A stretch of DNA of 64,000 bases from Perca fluviatilis (GCF_010015445.1 NC_053119.1:3638288-3702287); one strand, 5' to 3'. Numbered from the stretch's first letter, positions 44,769-56,979 are shown. Program-made: numbers and translations. Notes: generated by a model from the letters alone, not told the origin.

Positions 44769-45424
44769 GGGCCGTTACAGAGTCAACGCAAGAAACGCGA
44801 ACAAGCAACGCGAGCGACGCGCTCCCTTTCATAGTCTAAACAGCGGACGCAAGTAGACCCAAGCGTCACGGGCGATGCGTGAAATGCAATACACCGCCCA
44901 CGCAACAGGGGACAGCAGAGCGCTCCACGGTGCTCGGTCGGCAGAGCCAGACCCTCCCGGAGAGAGAGGCAGCTGGCTGGCTGAATTCTGTTTATCAGAT
45001 GCTTGTTTCCCCACCAGTACAGTGTGCTACGATTGGCTAGCACTGACCAATACATTGATAAAAGGTCGCTTAAACATGGTTGAGCAGGTTTTTAAAATAT
45101 ATAGATACATTTGGGTCTCTCTCTCGCCTCTTGAGGAGGGCACACAGCATAGACTACACACACACACAACGTTGATACATACCGAAAAATGTGACTCAGT
45201 AGTCCTATGTTTTGATGAATTTGCTCAGCTAAGTTGAATATTTTTAATGTACAATACGTGCAGTGTCGCCCCCACCGACAACGCGTAGTATTGTGCGCAT
45301 CGGCGCGTCTCGTATCAAAAACTGGGACGACACATTTGGCTAAAGGGTTTTGGCGGCCGAAGCGTAGCGATGCGTAGCCTTGCGGACGCGTATGCGTACC
45401 GATGCGTTGACTCTGTAACGGCCC
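44769..45424. mobile_element. Harbinger-like miniature element with TTA target duplication
   Basis: GGGCCGTTACAGAGTCAACG at the left and its reverse complement at the right, TTA at 44766-44768 and 45425-45427. 656 bp, with GCGACGCG/GCGTACCGATGCG style interior. A 3-bp TTA duplication is the PIF/Harbinger signature. Confidence 0.85.
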
Positions 45425-45639
45425 TTATGTCATTCGTCGAATACGTAGTCTATCGAGGTTGGGCATTGTCAGCGCATTGTGGAATTTGTGCGATATGTAG
45501 GCTATTGGGGTTGGGCAAATATGTCAGCTGTGCGGTATCGTACTGTGCGGGGGCTGTGCCCCACTTATTGCGGAGAATACAGCCGACGGGGTTGTTTAAT
45601 GGGAAGTGCCAATGAAAGGAGTAGTTAATGTGCTTACTA

Positions 45640-46165
45640 TACCGTATACGGCCAAAGTTTGCGACACCCCCTCTCATTCAATGCGTTTTATTTTCATCTA
45701 TTTACATTGTAGATTCTCCGAAGGGCATCAAAACTATGAATGAACACATATGGAATTATGTACTTAACAAAAAATGTGAAATAACTGAAAACATGTCTTA
45801 TATTTTAGATTCTTCAAAGTAGCCACCCTTTGCTTTTTATTAATAAGGGAAATAATTCCACTAATTAACCCTGACAAAGCACACCTGTGAAGGTAAAACC
45901 ATTTCAGGTGACTACCTCATGAAGCTCATTGAGAGAACACCAAGGGTTTGCAGAGTTATCAAAAAAAGCAAAGGGTGGCTACTTTGAAGAATCTAAAATA
46001 TAAGACATGTTTTCAGTTATTTCACACTTTTTTGTTAAGTACATAATTCCATATGTGTTCATTCATAGTTTTGATGCCTTCAGTGAGAATCTACAATGTA
46101 AATAGTCATGAAAATAAAGAAACACATTGAATGAGAAGGTGTGTCCAAACTTTTGGCCTGGACTA
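45640..46165. mobile_element. Tc1-derived miniature element, copy 2
   Basis: Long inverted arms with TATGGAATTATGTACTTAAC and CATTGAATGAGAAGGTGTGT match the copy at 13176-13700. The inner part is in the opposite orientation. Left end degraded. Confidence 0.85.
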
Positions 46166-46234
46166 TATGTATATGGAAGCATGTTTGTGTTGAGAGATAC
46201 TTGTATCTGTTGTCTTTTTTTTTTGTATTGTGTG

Positions 46235-46315
46235 TTGTATTTTGCTGCAGAATGGACAGAGTCCAAAAATTGTTTTCCTTCGGGGACAATAAAGTATATC
46301 TTATCTTATCTTCGC
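46235..46315 (+). mobile_element. LINE 3' tail
   Basis: TTTTCCTTCGGGGACAATAA then TATCTTATCTTATCTT is the stem and terminal repeat typical of 5'-truncated fish LINEs. Confidence 0.65.
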
Positions 46316-46369
46316 ACGTGAAACCGATCTGTATTGACTCACCTCCTCGCCTGGGGGGGGATTGAGTTT

Positions 46370-47100
46370 AAAAAAAATCCATCTATTGTCTGCCAAGAAC
46401 ATCGCCTTGGATTTAAATTTCAAATGTGATACGGCTACACTGCAGGGGCAGGGGGGGCAGGGGGGGAGGAAGAGATGGGCTCCTGCCTATAATTGGCTCT
46501 CAATTTAAAGGAAAATTGTTCAAGGGGAATGCGCCAGCCTGCAGAGTAATATCTTATTTACAGAGCGCCTCTCGTTTTCAGAGAGCGTGCTGGCTCAGGG
46601 AAACGATAGTGTGTCCTCCATATGTGCGAGAGCAGAGCGTTTGTCACGCTCTCAGCTCGGACCATTACGAACCCTGATTGATTTTTAGTGTCCGCCTGTG
46701 AACACACGGCCATTTGTCTCAGAACTGATTTCCGCAAAACATCATTTTCTTTTCGAAGACGCGGGGGGGTTAGGAAATGTTGTTTCTCCTTTCGGTTGTA
46801 AATCGGCAGCAGGAGAGATGAAAGCGTTTTTTGAGGGTTTGACGGCAGCCAATCGTGGATTGGCGAGGGAGTTGTGGTGAAGTTCCACAGTTCTATGAAT
46901 ATGAATATTTAGCGAAAGACTCGTGGAGCCGTGGGGAACCTTCAAAAGCCCGCCGCTGTTTGCTTTGAGTCGAGGATCTAGGTGACAGCTGACGAGCGTC
47001 TAGCAGCTCCGAGATGCTGTTTTTATCACCACCCACCCAGACATAAATCAAGAAAAGATGACACAGTGACTACAGTACTCCAGACCGTTCAACAAAACAG
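46370..47100. other. Single-copy-looking intronic DNA, possible regulatory element
   Basis: Balanced composition, no match elsewhere in the window apart from a G-rich run at 46445-46470. Contains CCTATAATTGGCTCTCAATT and GAATATGAATATTTAGCG. No coding evidence. Confidence 0.3.
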
Positions 47101-47113
47101 ACAATAAACCAAA

Positions 47114-47432
47114 TTAGGGCTGCGTATTGGCAAGAATCTGGCCATACGATACGGATCACGATTCAATATATTGCAATATATTACGATACTGTGCGTAAGG
47201 CGATATATTGGGATTTATTTTAAAGTATCATTTTAGAAAAACTAATCTTTAAAAAAAAAAGACATGATGTGCATACAAGTCTAAGAAGTTTACTTTAGGT
47301 AAACAATTCAGTACACAGAAAATCCAACTGCCAGTTTGGGATTGTGGTTCCCAGGTTCTTAGTGAGCTAATGTTGATATGCTAAAGTAGGCCAAAGTTCA
47401 GACATAGCTACGTTGTTAGCTTCTAGCAAAAA
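47114..47432. mobile_element. hAT-like left end (TAGGGCTGCGTATTGGCAAG)
   Basis: The terminus and the interior ACGATACGGATCACGATTCA are of the common fish hAT type. No right end was found; tandem arrays follow directly. Confidence 0.6.
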
Positions 47433-48045
47433 GTCAGGCACTGTTAGGCACTGTTAGGCACTGTTAAGCACCAGAGTCTGGTAGGACCAGGCTAATGTAC
47501 CAGAGTCTGTTAGGACCAGGCTAGTGTAACAGTGTCTGGTAGGACCAGGCTAGTGTACCAGAATCTGGTAGGACCAGGCTAGTGTACCAGTGTCTGATAG
47601 GACCAGGCTAGTGTACCAGTGTCTGGTAGGACCAGGCTAGTGTACCAGAATCTGGTAGGACCAGGCTAGTGTACCAGAGTCTAGTAGGACCAGGCTAGTG
47701 TACCAGAGTCTAGTAGGACCAGGCTAGTGTACCAGTGTCTGGTAGGACCAGGCTAGTGTACCAGAATCTGGTAGGACCAGGCTAGTGTACCAGAGTCTAG
47801 TAGGACCAGGCTAGTGTACCAGAGTCTAGTAGGACCAGGCTAGTGTACCAGAGTCTGGTAGGACCAGGCTAGTGTACCAGAATCTGGTAGGACCAGGCTA
47901 GTGTAACAGTGTCTGGTAGGACCAGGCTAATGTACCAGAGTCTGGTAGGACCAGGCTAGTGTACCAGTGTCTGATAGGACCAGGCTACTGTACCAGAGTC
48001 TAGTAGGACCAAGCTAGTGGACCAGAGTCTGGTAGGACCAGGCTT
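47433..48045. repeat. 10-bp then 29-bp arrays
   Basis: AGGCACTGTT three times, then about 19 units of GTACCAGAGTCTGGTAGGAC plus CAGGCTAGT (spacing 29 bp). The 10-bp part is akin to 25328-25440. Confidence 0.93.
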
Positions 48046-48049
48046 TTTA

Positions 48050-48340
48050 GACATCTTCTTGAATTCTCCTTTTTAAGGGTATTCACATATAACTGATCCC
48101 CATGTGTTTCATATCAAAATGTTCAGAACAAACTCAGCTTTCTGTACAGTGACGCCCAAAATAGTTTCAGATCAACATGTAAAGAGATAATTTGGCCATA
48201 AAGCAGAAATAGTTGTCAAATCTCTGTAAAAACATACCTACGCCCGTTAGAAATGAGCTTACAAAAGTCTCGGGTTCACAAAAGTATCAGAATGTATGAA
48301 TGAAATAGTAAATGAAAGTCTAAAATTAAATGATGTAACG
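48050..48340. repeat. Dispersed segment, unoccupied paralogue of 12203-12950
   Basis: Shares AATGTTCAGAACAAACTCAG, AAAGAGATAATTTGGCC and ATGAATGAAAT blocks. At about 48160-48170 it runs straight through the point where a hAT element sits in the other copy. Confidence 0.75.
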
Positions 48341-49310
48341 CACTTTCGGTGTTATGGTGTAATGGTGACCACATGAAGTTTACCTTGACCTTGACTTTTC
48401 TACACCACTGATAATACTGATATACTACATTATAATGCTACTTTTAGGTATAATTAATTGTGGGTTAAATAACATTGGCTTTAATTTAAGTCCTTAATTC
48501 TGTTAGGGCTCTTTTTTTGTCTTGAATTTGAGCTGGTTCAGGACAAAGTAAATGCTCGACAGACTGCTTTAGGGTTCACTCTCAGCTCTGTAATCTTCGA
48601 GACCCACAGCTCAGACAGCCGCAAGCTTCAGAACTAAATCAGGAGCTACAAATCTTCCATATTAGACGCCCTACGTTCAGCGAGCATGTGATCACCACTG
48701 CGACAGTTCATTTAAATAAGTAGTGTCATATCCGTGCAACGACTGTGTTTCTTCTGCTCCGTCTCCCAAGTCTCTAGAGATCAGGACGCACGCCGAAACC
48801 TCAAGTCTAGTTTGAGTTGATTTTTCTTCCACAAATGCTAAAACACACTGGGGAGGAAACAAGCAACAACCCAAGAAAAAAACAGGAAATGAAGTAAAAA
48901 CGGTTCAGGTGAGGAAACATTAGAAGCCCGTGGGGTTTCTAAAAACATCTCAACCTGAACGAGACGAGGAAAAAACCCACAGAGATGCAAATTAGAAGAG
49001 CGTAGAGACAAAACAATGCAAAGAGAGAACTAACAAGAGAGAGAGGAAGCCAAAAGATATGAAAGTAATGAGCCCTGCCAGGGTTTGTGTGTTTTGACAC
49101 GTTAGGATAGATAGAGAGTGCATGCTGGGTAGTGAAGGTATATTGTTCTGGTTCTTTGAATGTATGATGAAGCTGAAAATGACAAATTACATTTGTGTTT
49201 CTGTTTTGTTGGAAGAATGTGATGAACATTCATCGATCTAAACACGGAAACGTTTAAATAACGTCTTATTAAAAGCTGATTTTAATAACCGTAAAAGCAG
49301 AAAGGCCACA
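48341..49310. other. Intronic non-coding DNA
   Basis: About 970 bp with no recognised gene, terminus or array. Confidence 0.4.
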
Positions 49311-50745
49311 CCGGACCACTAAGGCCTATATAAAAGAGACTTCAGATACAGTATTAGGGGACTTCTAAGGTCTATATAAAAGAGACTTCAGATACAGTAT
49401 TAGAGGACTTCTAAGGTCTATATAAAAGAGACTTCAGATACAGTATTAGGGGACCACTAAGGTCTATATAAAAGAGACTTCAGATACAGTATTAGAGGAC
49501 TTCTAAGGTCTATATAAAAGAGAATTCAGATACAGTACTAGGGGACCACTAAGGCCTATATAAAAGAGACTTCAGATACAGTATTAGGGGACCACTAAGG
49601 TCTATATAAAAGAGACTTCAGATACAGTATTAGGGGACCACTAAGGTCTATATAAAAGAGACTTCAGATACAGTATTAGGGGACCACTAAGGTCTATATA
49701 AAAGAGACTTCAGATACAGTATTAGGGGACCACTAAGGCCTATATAAAAGAGACTTCAGATACAGTATTAGGGGACTTCTAAGGTCTATATAAAAGAGAC
49801 TTCAGATACAGTATTAGGGGACCACTAAGGTCTATATAAAAGAGACTTCAGATACAGTATTAGGGGACTTCTAAGGTCTATATAAAAGAGACTTCAGATA
49901 CAGTACTAGGGGACCACTAAGGCCTATATAAAAGAGACTTCAGATACAGTATTAGGGGACCCCTAAGGTCTATATAAAAGAGACTTCAGATACAATATTA
50001 GAGGACTTCTAAGGTCTATATAAAAGAGACTTCAGATACAATATTAGAGGACTTCTAAGGTCTATATAAAAGAGACTTCAGATACAATATTAGAGGACCA
50101 CTAAGGTCTATATAAAAGAGACTTCAGATACAGTATTAGGGGACCCCTAAGGTCTATATAAAAGAGACTTCAGATACAATATTAGAGGACTTCTAAGGTC
50201 TATATAAAAGAGACTTCAGATACAGCATTAGGGGACCACTAAGGTCTATATAAAAGATACTTCAGATACAGTATTAGGGGACTTCTAAGGTCTATATAAA
50301 AGAGACTTCAGATACAGTACTAGGGGACCACTAAGGCCTATATAAAAGAGACTTCAGATACAGTATTAGGGGACCACTAAGGTCTATATAAAAGAGACTT
50401 CAGATACAGTATTAGGGGACCACTAAGGTCTATATAAAAGAGACTTCAGATACAGTATTAGGGGACCACTAAGGCCTATATAAAAGAGACTTCAGATACA
50501 GTATTAGGGGACCACTAAGGTCTATATAAAAGAGACTTCAGATACAGTATAAGGGGACCACTAAGGTCTATATAAAAGAGACTTCAGATACAGTATTAGG
50601 GGACCACTAAGGCCTATATAAAAGAGACTTCAGATACAGTACTAGGGGACCACTAAGGTCTATATAAAAGAGACTTCAGATACAGTACTAGGGAACCACT
50701 AAGGCCTATATAAAAGCATCCAAAGAGCACCATGTCATGGGACCT
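49311..50745 (+). repeat. 46-bp array, about 30 units, in family A remnant (A3)
   Basis: Same unit as at 4308 with more variety (GGACTTCTAAGG, GGACCCCTAAGG), arranged in recurring blocks. It ends GCACCATGTCATGGGACCT then TTAA at 50746-50749. Left terminus absent. Confidence 0.95.
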
Positions 50746-50749
50746 TTAA

Positions 50750-51530
50750 CTTCTTCCTTATACAGCAGCAGTCAATGTGTGGGAATAAAGCAATAAATAC
50801 GAGAAATACATATAACTTACAGTACTCTACTTTTTGTAGCTAAATGTACGAATGGTCCATGAGAACAGTCTGAATACAAACCATGTTTTCATCATTTTTG
50901 GGGCTCCAATTAACTGGACTTACAGTACAGCTTCACACATTTATTCATATTTTCTCCCATGGTCTAATCTGCTGTCGTGCGTCAGACGGCGGCCGCCTCC
51001 TTCAAAAAGTTTCATGAAGAGGAAATGAGTGGAACGAGCCGTGGCGTCTGTGTGCTCGGCAGCTAGTTTCATATATTTATATCTGGTGAGATTCCCGTTC
51101 AGCCGAGCAGGAAATGAAGTATTCACATCTTCTTACGGTTAATATTCATGGCCTCGCCGATCACTAATTAGCAAGTAGATAATCAGGTGTAGGACAGTAA
51201 AGCAGACACTAGAAGGACCTTATCTCTCTTGTTTACCTGCTGAACATATAGATCTAATGAGTCCTCTATACATAGGGAGTGTTTGTCTGGGTTTATGTTA
51301 TCTTTGTGGACCAATGTCTGTTTTAAACCATCATAATGACGACATTTCTGCATTGTGAGGACATTTTGTGCCGGCCCTCACTCTTAAGGACTGTTTGAAG
51401 GTTAAGAGTATAAAGTAGTCTGGATCAACAAAAACGTACATTTCCAGCTTCATCTTTTTGATTCTGCCCTTCTTTAAATCATTGTTAATTTCTGAACTGT
51501 ATTACAATCTATGTAAGCACATAAAGAGAA
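50750..51530. other. Intronic non-coding DNA
   Basis: Mostly single-copy texture, for example TATTCATGGCCTCGCCGATC at about 51143. No exon found. Confidence 0.35.
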
Positions 51531-51534
51531 TTAA

Positions 51535-51870
51535 AAAGGAGGTGGGTGGGACCGGCCCGTTCTGGGAACGCCAAGGATTGCAATCCCAGAGTGCTGTGTG
51601 GACTAGCCAGACCTTCCTCCGCAGCGAGAAATTAAACTACCGGTATACAGGAAACGACTTAATGACTGTGAAATGAGCGTATTGGCGTTTTCATTTTTAG
51701 AGTTCCTGTTTCTGCATTCCTCATGTAACAGCTGACAGTAGATTGATGTTTTCACAGCTCTGTGCCGGCTCCAAATAACAATCCCAAAGCAAAAGCTCTC
51801 CGTCTCTCGCATGTGAATTCACACAATCCTGCAGTTGTAGCCGGTTAAAAGATACAGAAATGCTAACAAC
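51535..51870. repeat. Dispersed repeat (TGTGTGGACTAGCCAGACC), copy 1
   Basis: TGTGTGGACTAGCCAGACCT and AGCTGACAGTAGATTGATGT are shared, in the same order, with 53880-54190. Confidence 0.8.
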
Positions 51871-51918
51871 CCAGAGCGGTTTCTTGGTGGAACTTGCACT
51901 TTGGTTCGGCATTACGTG

Positions 51919-52092
51919 CAGGGTTCAAAAGCACCGTTTATCAGCCAAATGCTGGTGAAATATGCAAGTGGCTGGTAGATTTGCTTCACTCACCAGCCAA
52001 AAAACCCAATGGTAATCTATTGAGTGGCTGGTAATATTTGAACATTCATTAGCCATTTGGCTGGTAGACGAAAAAATTAATTTTGAAGCCTG
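51919..52092. mobile_element. 174-bp hAT miniature element, perfect 8-bp target duplication
   Basis: CAGGGTTCAAAAGCACC at the left, TTTTGAAGCCTG at the right, ATTACGTG at 51911-51918 and 52093-52100. Internal GGCTGGTAGA repeats. Too short to encode anything. Confidence 0.88.
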
Positions 52093-52100
52093 ATTACGTG

Positions 52101-52945
52101 CATCCATCTACATACCATTAAGTCTGCTTTCGGCTGCGTGAACCCGACCGTGACTGTTTCGAATACTGAATACTCGAACCGTTTCCATTCGGACAATAAC
52201 ATCTTTTAGTTTTTAAACCACGGTCGACACTTTAACTGCAACTCATTTCTGCTGTTGTTTACAGCTTAACTAACTCACAAATTGGCAGTTATATCTTTGA
52301 GCATTTACACTTCACTTCCTAAAGTAATTGACCTAATGGAGGCTTTATAATAAGCAACACATTTCAGACTTTGAAAGGTCAGAACTGCTGCTCCAGTGGT
52401 CCGGTTAGAAATGAGCCATAAGAAGCTGTAAACAAGAACAGGGGGGAAAAAAATGTAATAAGAGCTGAAATTGTCAACATGTTGGAAGGAATTATGGAAA
52501 TTTAGGAAGTGCATAATAACAGAAGAGGGATTTACTGAGATGGCTATTAACTATAGAATCTGGAAATGGAAACAAAAAACATTGCAGTATGTTACAATCA
52601 TATGTGGGAATAGAAAACGGGATGCAGAGATACATCAATTTACACTAAATCTACATATATACAGCAGCTTTAAATCATAGTTATATTAACAAGTTTGATT
52701 TTATTATTTTGTCTCAGTGCAAACTGTAATTATAGCACAGATGGTGTGGAATAGCTGCGAGTGCTTAATCTGTAGGACTACATGTGGAATTCATGCGGGA
52801 GTCTGAAACTAATTTCCATTAAATTAGTATTAAAGCCTCGTTAATTAAATATGCCCACTGAGACAGAGTCAGCCTTTAAAAAAAGGGAGAAACAGTCCAG
52901 ACACCATGGTCAGGGAAACGTGTCATTTTTACATGTAAGTAGGGT
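52101..52945. other. Intronic non-coding DNA
   Basis: AT-rich, no array or terminus recognised. Short frames are unsupported. Confidence 0.35.
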
Positions 52946-52949
52946 TGGC

Positions 52950-53300
52950 TTAGGGCTGGGCAATATATCGATATTATATCAATATCGTGATATGAGACTA
53001 GATTTCGTCTTAGATTTTGGATATCGTAATATGGCATAAGTGTCTTCTCCTGGTTTTAAAGGCTGTATTACAGTAAAGTGATGTCATTTTCTGAACTTAC
53101 CAGACTGTTGTAACTGTTCTATTATTCACCTTTACCCACTTAGTCATTATATCCACATTACTGATGATTATTCATCAAAAATCTCATTGTGTAAATATTT
53201 TGTGAAAGCATCAATGGTCAACACTACAATATTGTTGCAGTATCGATATCGAGGTATTTGGTTAAAAATATCGTGATATTTTATTTTCTCTATATCGGCC
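52950..53300. mobile_element. hAT-like element (AGGGCTGGGCAATATATCG), copy 2, uninterrupted
   Basis: Matches 37077-37795 but lacks the 396-bp insertion (GGCATAAGTGTCTTCTCC at 53033). The right end is joined abruptly to another repeat at about 53300. Confidence 0.78.
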
Positions 53301-53570
53301 CGAATAGCAAAGCAGATTTCAGTGCCTTATTTCGGTGCCAACGAAATAACCTTCTATGCTTCTCTCTGATGCTCTGAAACATGGACGTTAGAGGCAACAG
53401 AAGCATCGCTAGTTGTGACGCTAGTTAACACTCAACAGCAGGTAACGTTAGCCTACCGTTAACTAGTAGCTGGATTAAACACGGTTCAATTGCTGACGGC
53501 TAAAAGGTGTAAAGTGTGTCTGTATTTCACTGTAGAAGAACACTGGGATGTAACAGTCTGCAGCTGCTAT
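53301..53570 (-). repeat. Fragment related to the hAT element at 33208
   Basis: AGCTGGATTAAACACGG and AGTGTGTCTGTATTTCACTG are the reverse of 33840-33950. Confidence 0.7.
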
Positions 53571-53589
53571 TGTCAAAAAAAATGGTCTA

Positions 53590-54195
53590 TACCCTCGACG
53601 TTCCACTTCCGGGATTGCTCCGGTGCTGCAGGAAATAACTGCTTCTCAGATCTCTGCAGGGTAAATCCAGACAGCTAGCTAGACTATCTGTCCAATCTGA
53701 GTTTTCTGTTGCACGACTTAAACTACTTTTGAAAGTACACATGTTCCACCAAAACAAGTTCCTTCCTGAGACTATTTAGCAGAGGCACCGTGGCTCCCTC
53801 CGGAGCTTAGCGCCGCCCCAAGACGATTGTGATTGGTTTAAAGAAATACCAATAAACCAGAGCAAGTTTTTCTCTCATCCAGGAATACTGTGTGGACTAG
53901 CCAGACCTTCCTCCTCAGCGAGAAATTAAACTACCGACGACTTAATGACTGTGAATGAGCCTATTGGCAGTTTCATTTCGAGAGTTTCTGTTTTTATTTC
54001 TCGTGTCCCGTCACCTGCGTCCTCTGATAACAGCTGACAGTAGATTGATGTTTTCACAGCTCTGTGCCGCCTCCAAAAAACTGAAAAAACAACAACAATC
54101 CCAAAGCAAGAGCTCTCAGTCTCGCCAGTGACTCACACAATCCTACGCTGTGTGCACAGCAGGTGTAGCCGGTTAACAGATACATTGCGCGGTCC
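53590..54195. repeat. Dispersed repeat (TGTGTGGACTAGCCAGACC), copy 2, longer
   Basis: Includes the 51535-51870 segment plus about 290 bp more on the left (GTAAATCCAGACAGCTAGCT). The second half aligns over about 270 bp with copy 1. Confidence 0.75.
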
Positions 54196-54870
54196 GTATA
54201 CGTTACACGCTCAATCTAGCCAAAGCGTAAAGACTGATTTATGTTTCTGCGTTGAATCAACGCCGTAGGTACATACGTAGGTACATACGTAGATACGAGT
54301 AGCTCAGGGACTGTGCAGCTTGTCAACTCAACTTCTCAACTCAACTTCGCTAAGGGCCAGACTGGAAAAAGAGAATCGCACCAAGGGCCAGACATGTAGA
54401 GTTTATTGACATGCTTTTATTTCATCGAAAAAGTAAAATATCTTTGACTCAATTGTTGCGTGTCTCATATAGTCCTCTCACTCACAGTTTGGTCGACATA
54501 AAGCCCTGAAAAAGTGAGCAAAAAAGTTACAAAGCCATCCTAGAATTTAGCAAATCGAACAAAAGCAATGATTAGATTTTCTAAGTAGGCTACCACACAG
54601 CTGACTCACAACAAGCTCTTTCACAGCCTGAATATTAAACTCTCTCATTCTACGGGGATTTCTGATACTCAAAGTCGGCAAATTTGCCAAATTCTGCTTT
54701 GAGTGTCGAGTAATTGCAAGTTGAAAAACAGTTTCCCATGTTTTTGGTTTGGTGCACAACTAGGTGGGCCAAAATATATTGTGAACCTAGATTGATATGC
54801 AGAGCCGGATCAGAATGAACGAGGGGCCCGATTTGGCCCGCGGGCCTTGAGTTTGACACATGCACCTCCC
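54196..54870. other. Intronic non-coding DNA
   Basis: A small ACGTAGGTACAT repeat at about 54265-54295. AT-rich elsewhere. No gene. Confidence 0.4.
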
Positions 54871-54965
54871 CAGAAATGTAACTACACAACTCAAAGATAT
54901 TCAGTTTTACTGTCCCAGAGGAGTGAAGAAACTAGAAAATATTCACATTTAACACGCTGACATCA
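54871..54965. repeat. Dispersed repeat (AAGATGACGTC type), copy 2, partial
   Basis: CACAACTCAAAGATATTCAG and ATTCACATTTAACACGCTGA match 35498-35615. It gives the intact form of the site where array A5 begins. Confidence 0.75.
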
Positions 54966-55011
54966 GAGAATGTTTTGACGTTTGACTTTTAACTCAATGA
55001 AAAAGACTTAG

Positions 55012-55473
55012 CTGTAAACCGAGCCCTGGGTATCCTGCTCTGCCTTTGAGAAAATGAAAGCTCAGATGGACCAATCAGGAATCTTCTCCTTATGAGGTCA
55101 TAAGGAACAAGGTTACCTCCCCTTTCTCTGCTTTGCCCACCCAGAGAATTTGGCCCACCCATGAGAGAGAGAGAGAGACATCATGGCTTTCAAACGAGCA
55201 AAGTGGCAGTTGGTCAAGGCCAGATACAGTATTAGGAGACCACTAAGGTCTATATAAAAGAGACTTCAGATACAGTATTAGGGGACCACTAAGGTCTATA
55301 TAAAAGAGACTTCAGATACAGTATTAGGGGACCACCAAGGTCTATATAAAAGAGACTTCAGATACAGTATTAGGGGACCACCAAGGTCTATATAAAAGAG
55401 ACTTCTGATACAGTATTAGGGGACCACAAGGCCTATATAAAAGCATCCAAAGAGCACCATGTCGTGGGACCTT
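55012..55473 (+). mobile_element. Family A element, copy A4 (left terminus lost)
   Basis: Core from GTAAACCGAGCCCTGGGTAT, then about five 46-bp units, then GCACCATGTCGTGGGACC. It is the shortest copy that keeps core plus array and shows what a little-expanded element looks like. Confidence 0.85.
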
Positions 55474-55929
55474 TTAATAAGAGGAGTTCAACCCATTTGT
55501 CTCTCTTTCCATCCCCGCTGTGATGCATGCTGGGTGACAGGATGCGTTTTCTGTTGTCCAATCACGCTGGATGTCGTTCCTCTTCCTGTGATTCGTCTCC
55601 TTCTTCTCCCCTCGTACCGACATCAAAGCCGACAGTCTGCCGCTCGCTCTCACACATCTCCTCCCACGGGCCAGCTGGGAATTACCTCCGAGCGAGATGT
55701 TTCCTTGTCTGTCCGTTTAGCGTATGTCCCTCCCTCCCTCCCTCCCTCCCTCCCTCCCAACGCCATCACTCAGATGACATATTGAGGGCACAATGAAAAC
55801 TGTACGTTAACGCTGGAGGGACTAACACACTTAAAGACAGAGAGCAGGTAGAGGAAAAGTAGGAAAGGAAGACTCCTAACACTCTATCAGGAGGCAGTTT
55901 TATTGCTTCAGACATGAGTATACGGCTGC
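55474..55929. other. Intronic DNA with a (CCCT)n run
   Basis: CCCTCCCTCCCT at about 55728-55757. Otherwise unremarkable. Confidence 0.5.
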
Positions 55930-56090
55930 AACTGTTGTTTTCATTTTGGATTAATGTGTGGATTATTTCCTAGATGAATGGATTACTTGTTTGGTCTCTA
56001 AAATGTCAGAAAATTGTGAAAAATGTGGATCAGTGTTCCCCCAAAATGCCCAAGATGACGTCATCACGTCTTGTTTTGTCCACAACTCAA
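55930..56090. repeat. Dispersed repeat (AAGATGACGTC type), copy 3
   Basis: Includes AAGATGACGTCATCACGTCT and ends at CACAACTCAAAGATA, where the A5 array takes over. Confidence 0.7.
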
Positions 56091-56343
56091 AGATACAGTA
56101 TTAGGGGACCACTGAGGTCTATATAAAAGAGACTTCAGATACAGTATTAGGGGACCACTAAGGTCTATATAAAAGAGACTTCAGATACAGTATTAGGGGA
56201 CCACTGAGGTCTATATAAAAGAGACTTCAGATACAGTATTAGGGGACCACTGAGGTCTATATAAAAGAGACTTCAGATACAGTATTAGGGGACCACTAAG
56301 GTCTATATAAAAGCATAAAAAAGAGTACCATGTCATGGGACCT
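56091..56343 (+). repeat. 46-bp array, about five units, family A remnant (A5)
   Basis: Starts in mid-unit at AGATACAGTATTAGGGG, ends GTACCATGTCATGGGACCT with TTAA at 56344-56347. The junction AGATA is common to the array unit and the dispersed repeat it interrupts. Confidence 0.93.
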
Positions 56344-56577
56344 TTAATAGTTGGCGAAAAATTTAAGTTGACAACAAGGGCTGGTTATCGTTACACTCTA
56401 CCGTAAACTCATGCAATGTCATCCCAGTCAGTCACAAGGAAAGTGGAGTAATGCATGTCATTTGAAGATATTTACTAAAAGTGATTGACTTGACATGATT
56501 GAGAGCTAAGTTTACCTTCGCCCATTCTCTGTGAACAGACTCTGCATACGAACGCAGAAGTTGAAGGTGCGAGAACA

Positions 56578-56979
56578 TGTTGTTTTGGTCTTAGTCAACT
56601 TAGATCTCTTTAGTCCATTAGTCATGTCTGATGCTGTTTTCATGCTGAATGACTTATTTCCAAGAAACGTACGAGCACATCTCTGGTAAACACAAGAATT
56701 AAGGGTTGACAATGACATTTGACCTAACAGATATCACCGTGAAACCTACTTTGATTACTTTCATTAAGGCAGTTATTTGTTGTATTACACGTTTTCTGAA
56801 ATGTTGTTTAAATATGCAAAGGAGGCTATTATCTTATTCAATATATGCATCCTTTTTGCATGACTCTTTGCCGAGAAACTCAGATTTACAGATCTGTCGA
56901 TTAAATCAACTAATGGATTAGTCGATACAATTGAATGAGTGTTAGTCGACTAAGAATTTCTTCAATCGAACACAGCCCT
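56578..56979 (-). mobile_element. hAT miniature element (AGGGCTGTG family), copy 3, altered
   Basis: TTTTGGTCTTAGTCAACTTA and GTTAGTCGACTAAGAATTTC match 37800-38099. About 135 bp of extra DNA (about 56703-56858) replaces the middle. The left end is missing. Confidence 0.8.

Noticed and set aside
53490..53678. Possible exon with Cys-rich peptide
   Set aside because: Lies across two dispersed repeats, lacks splice consensus on both sides, and shows no family match.
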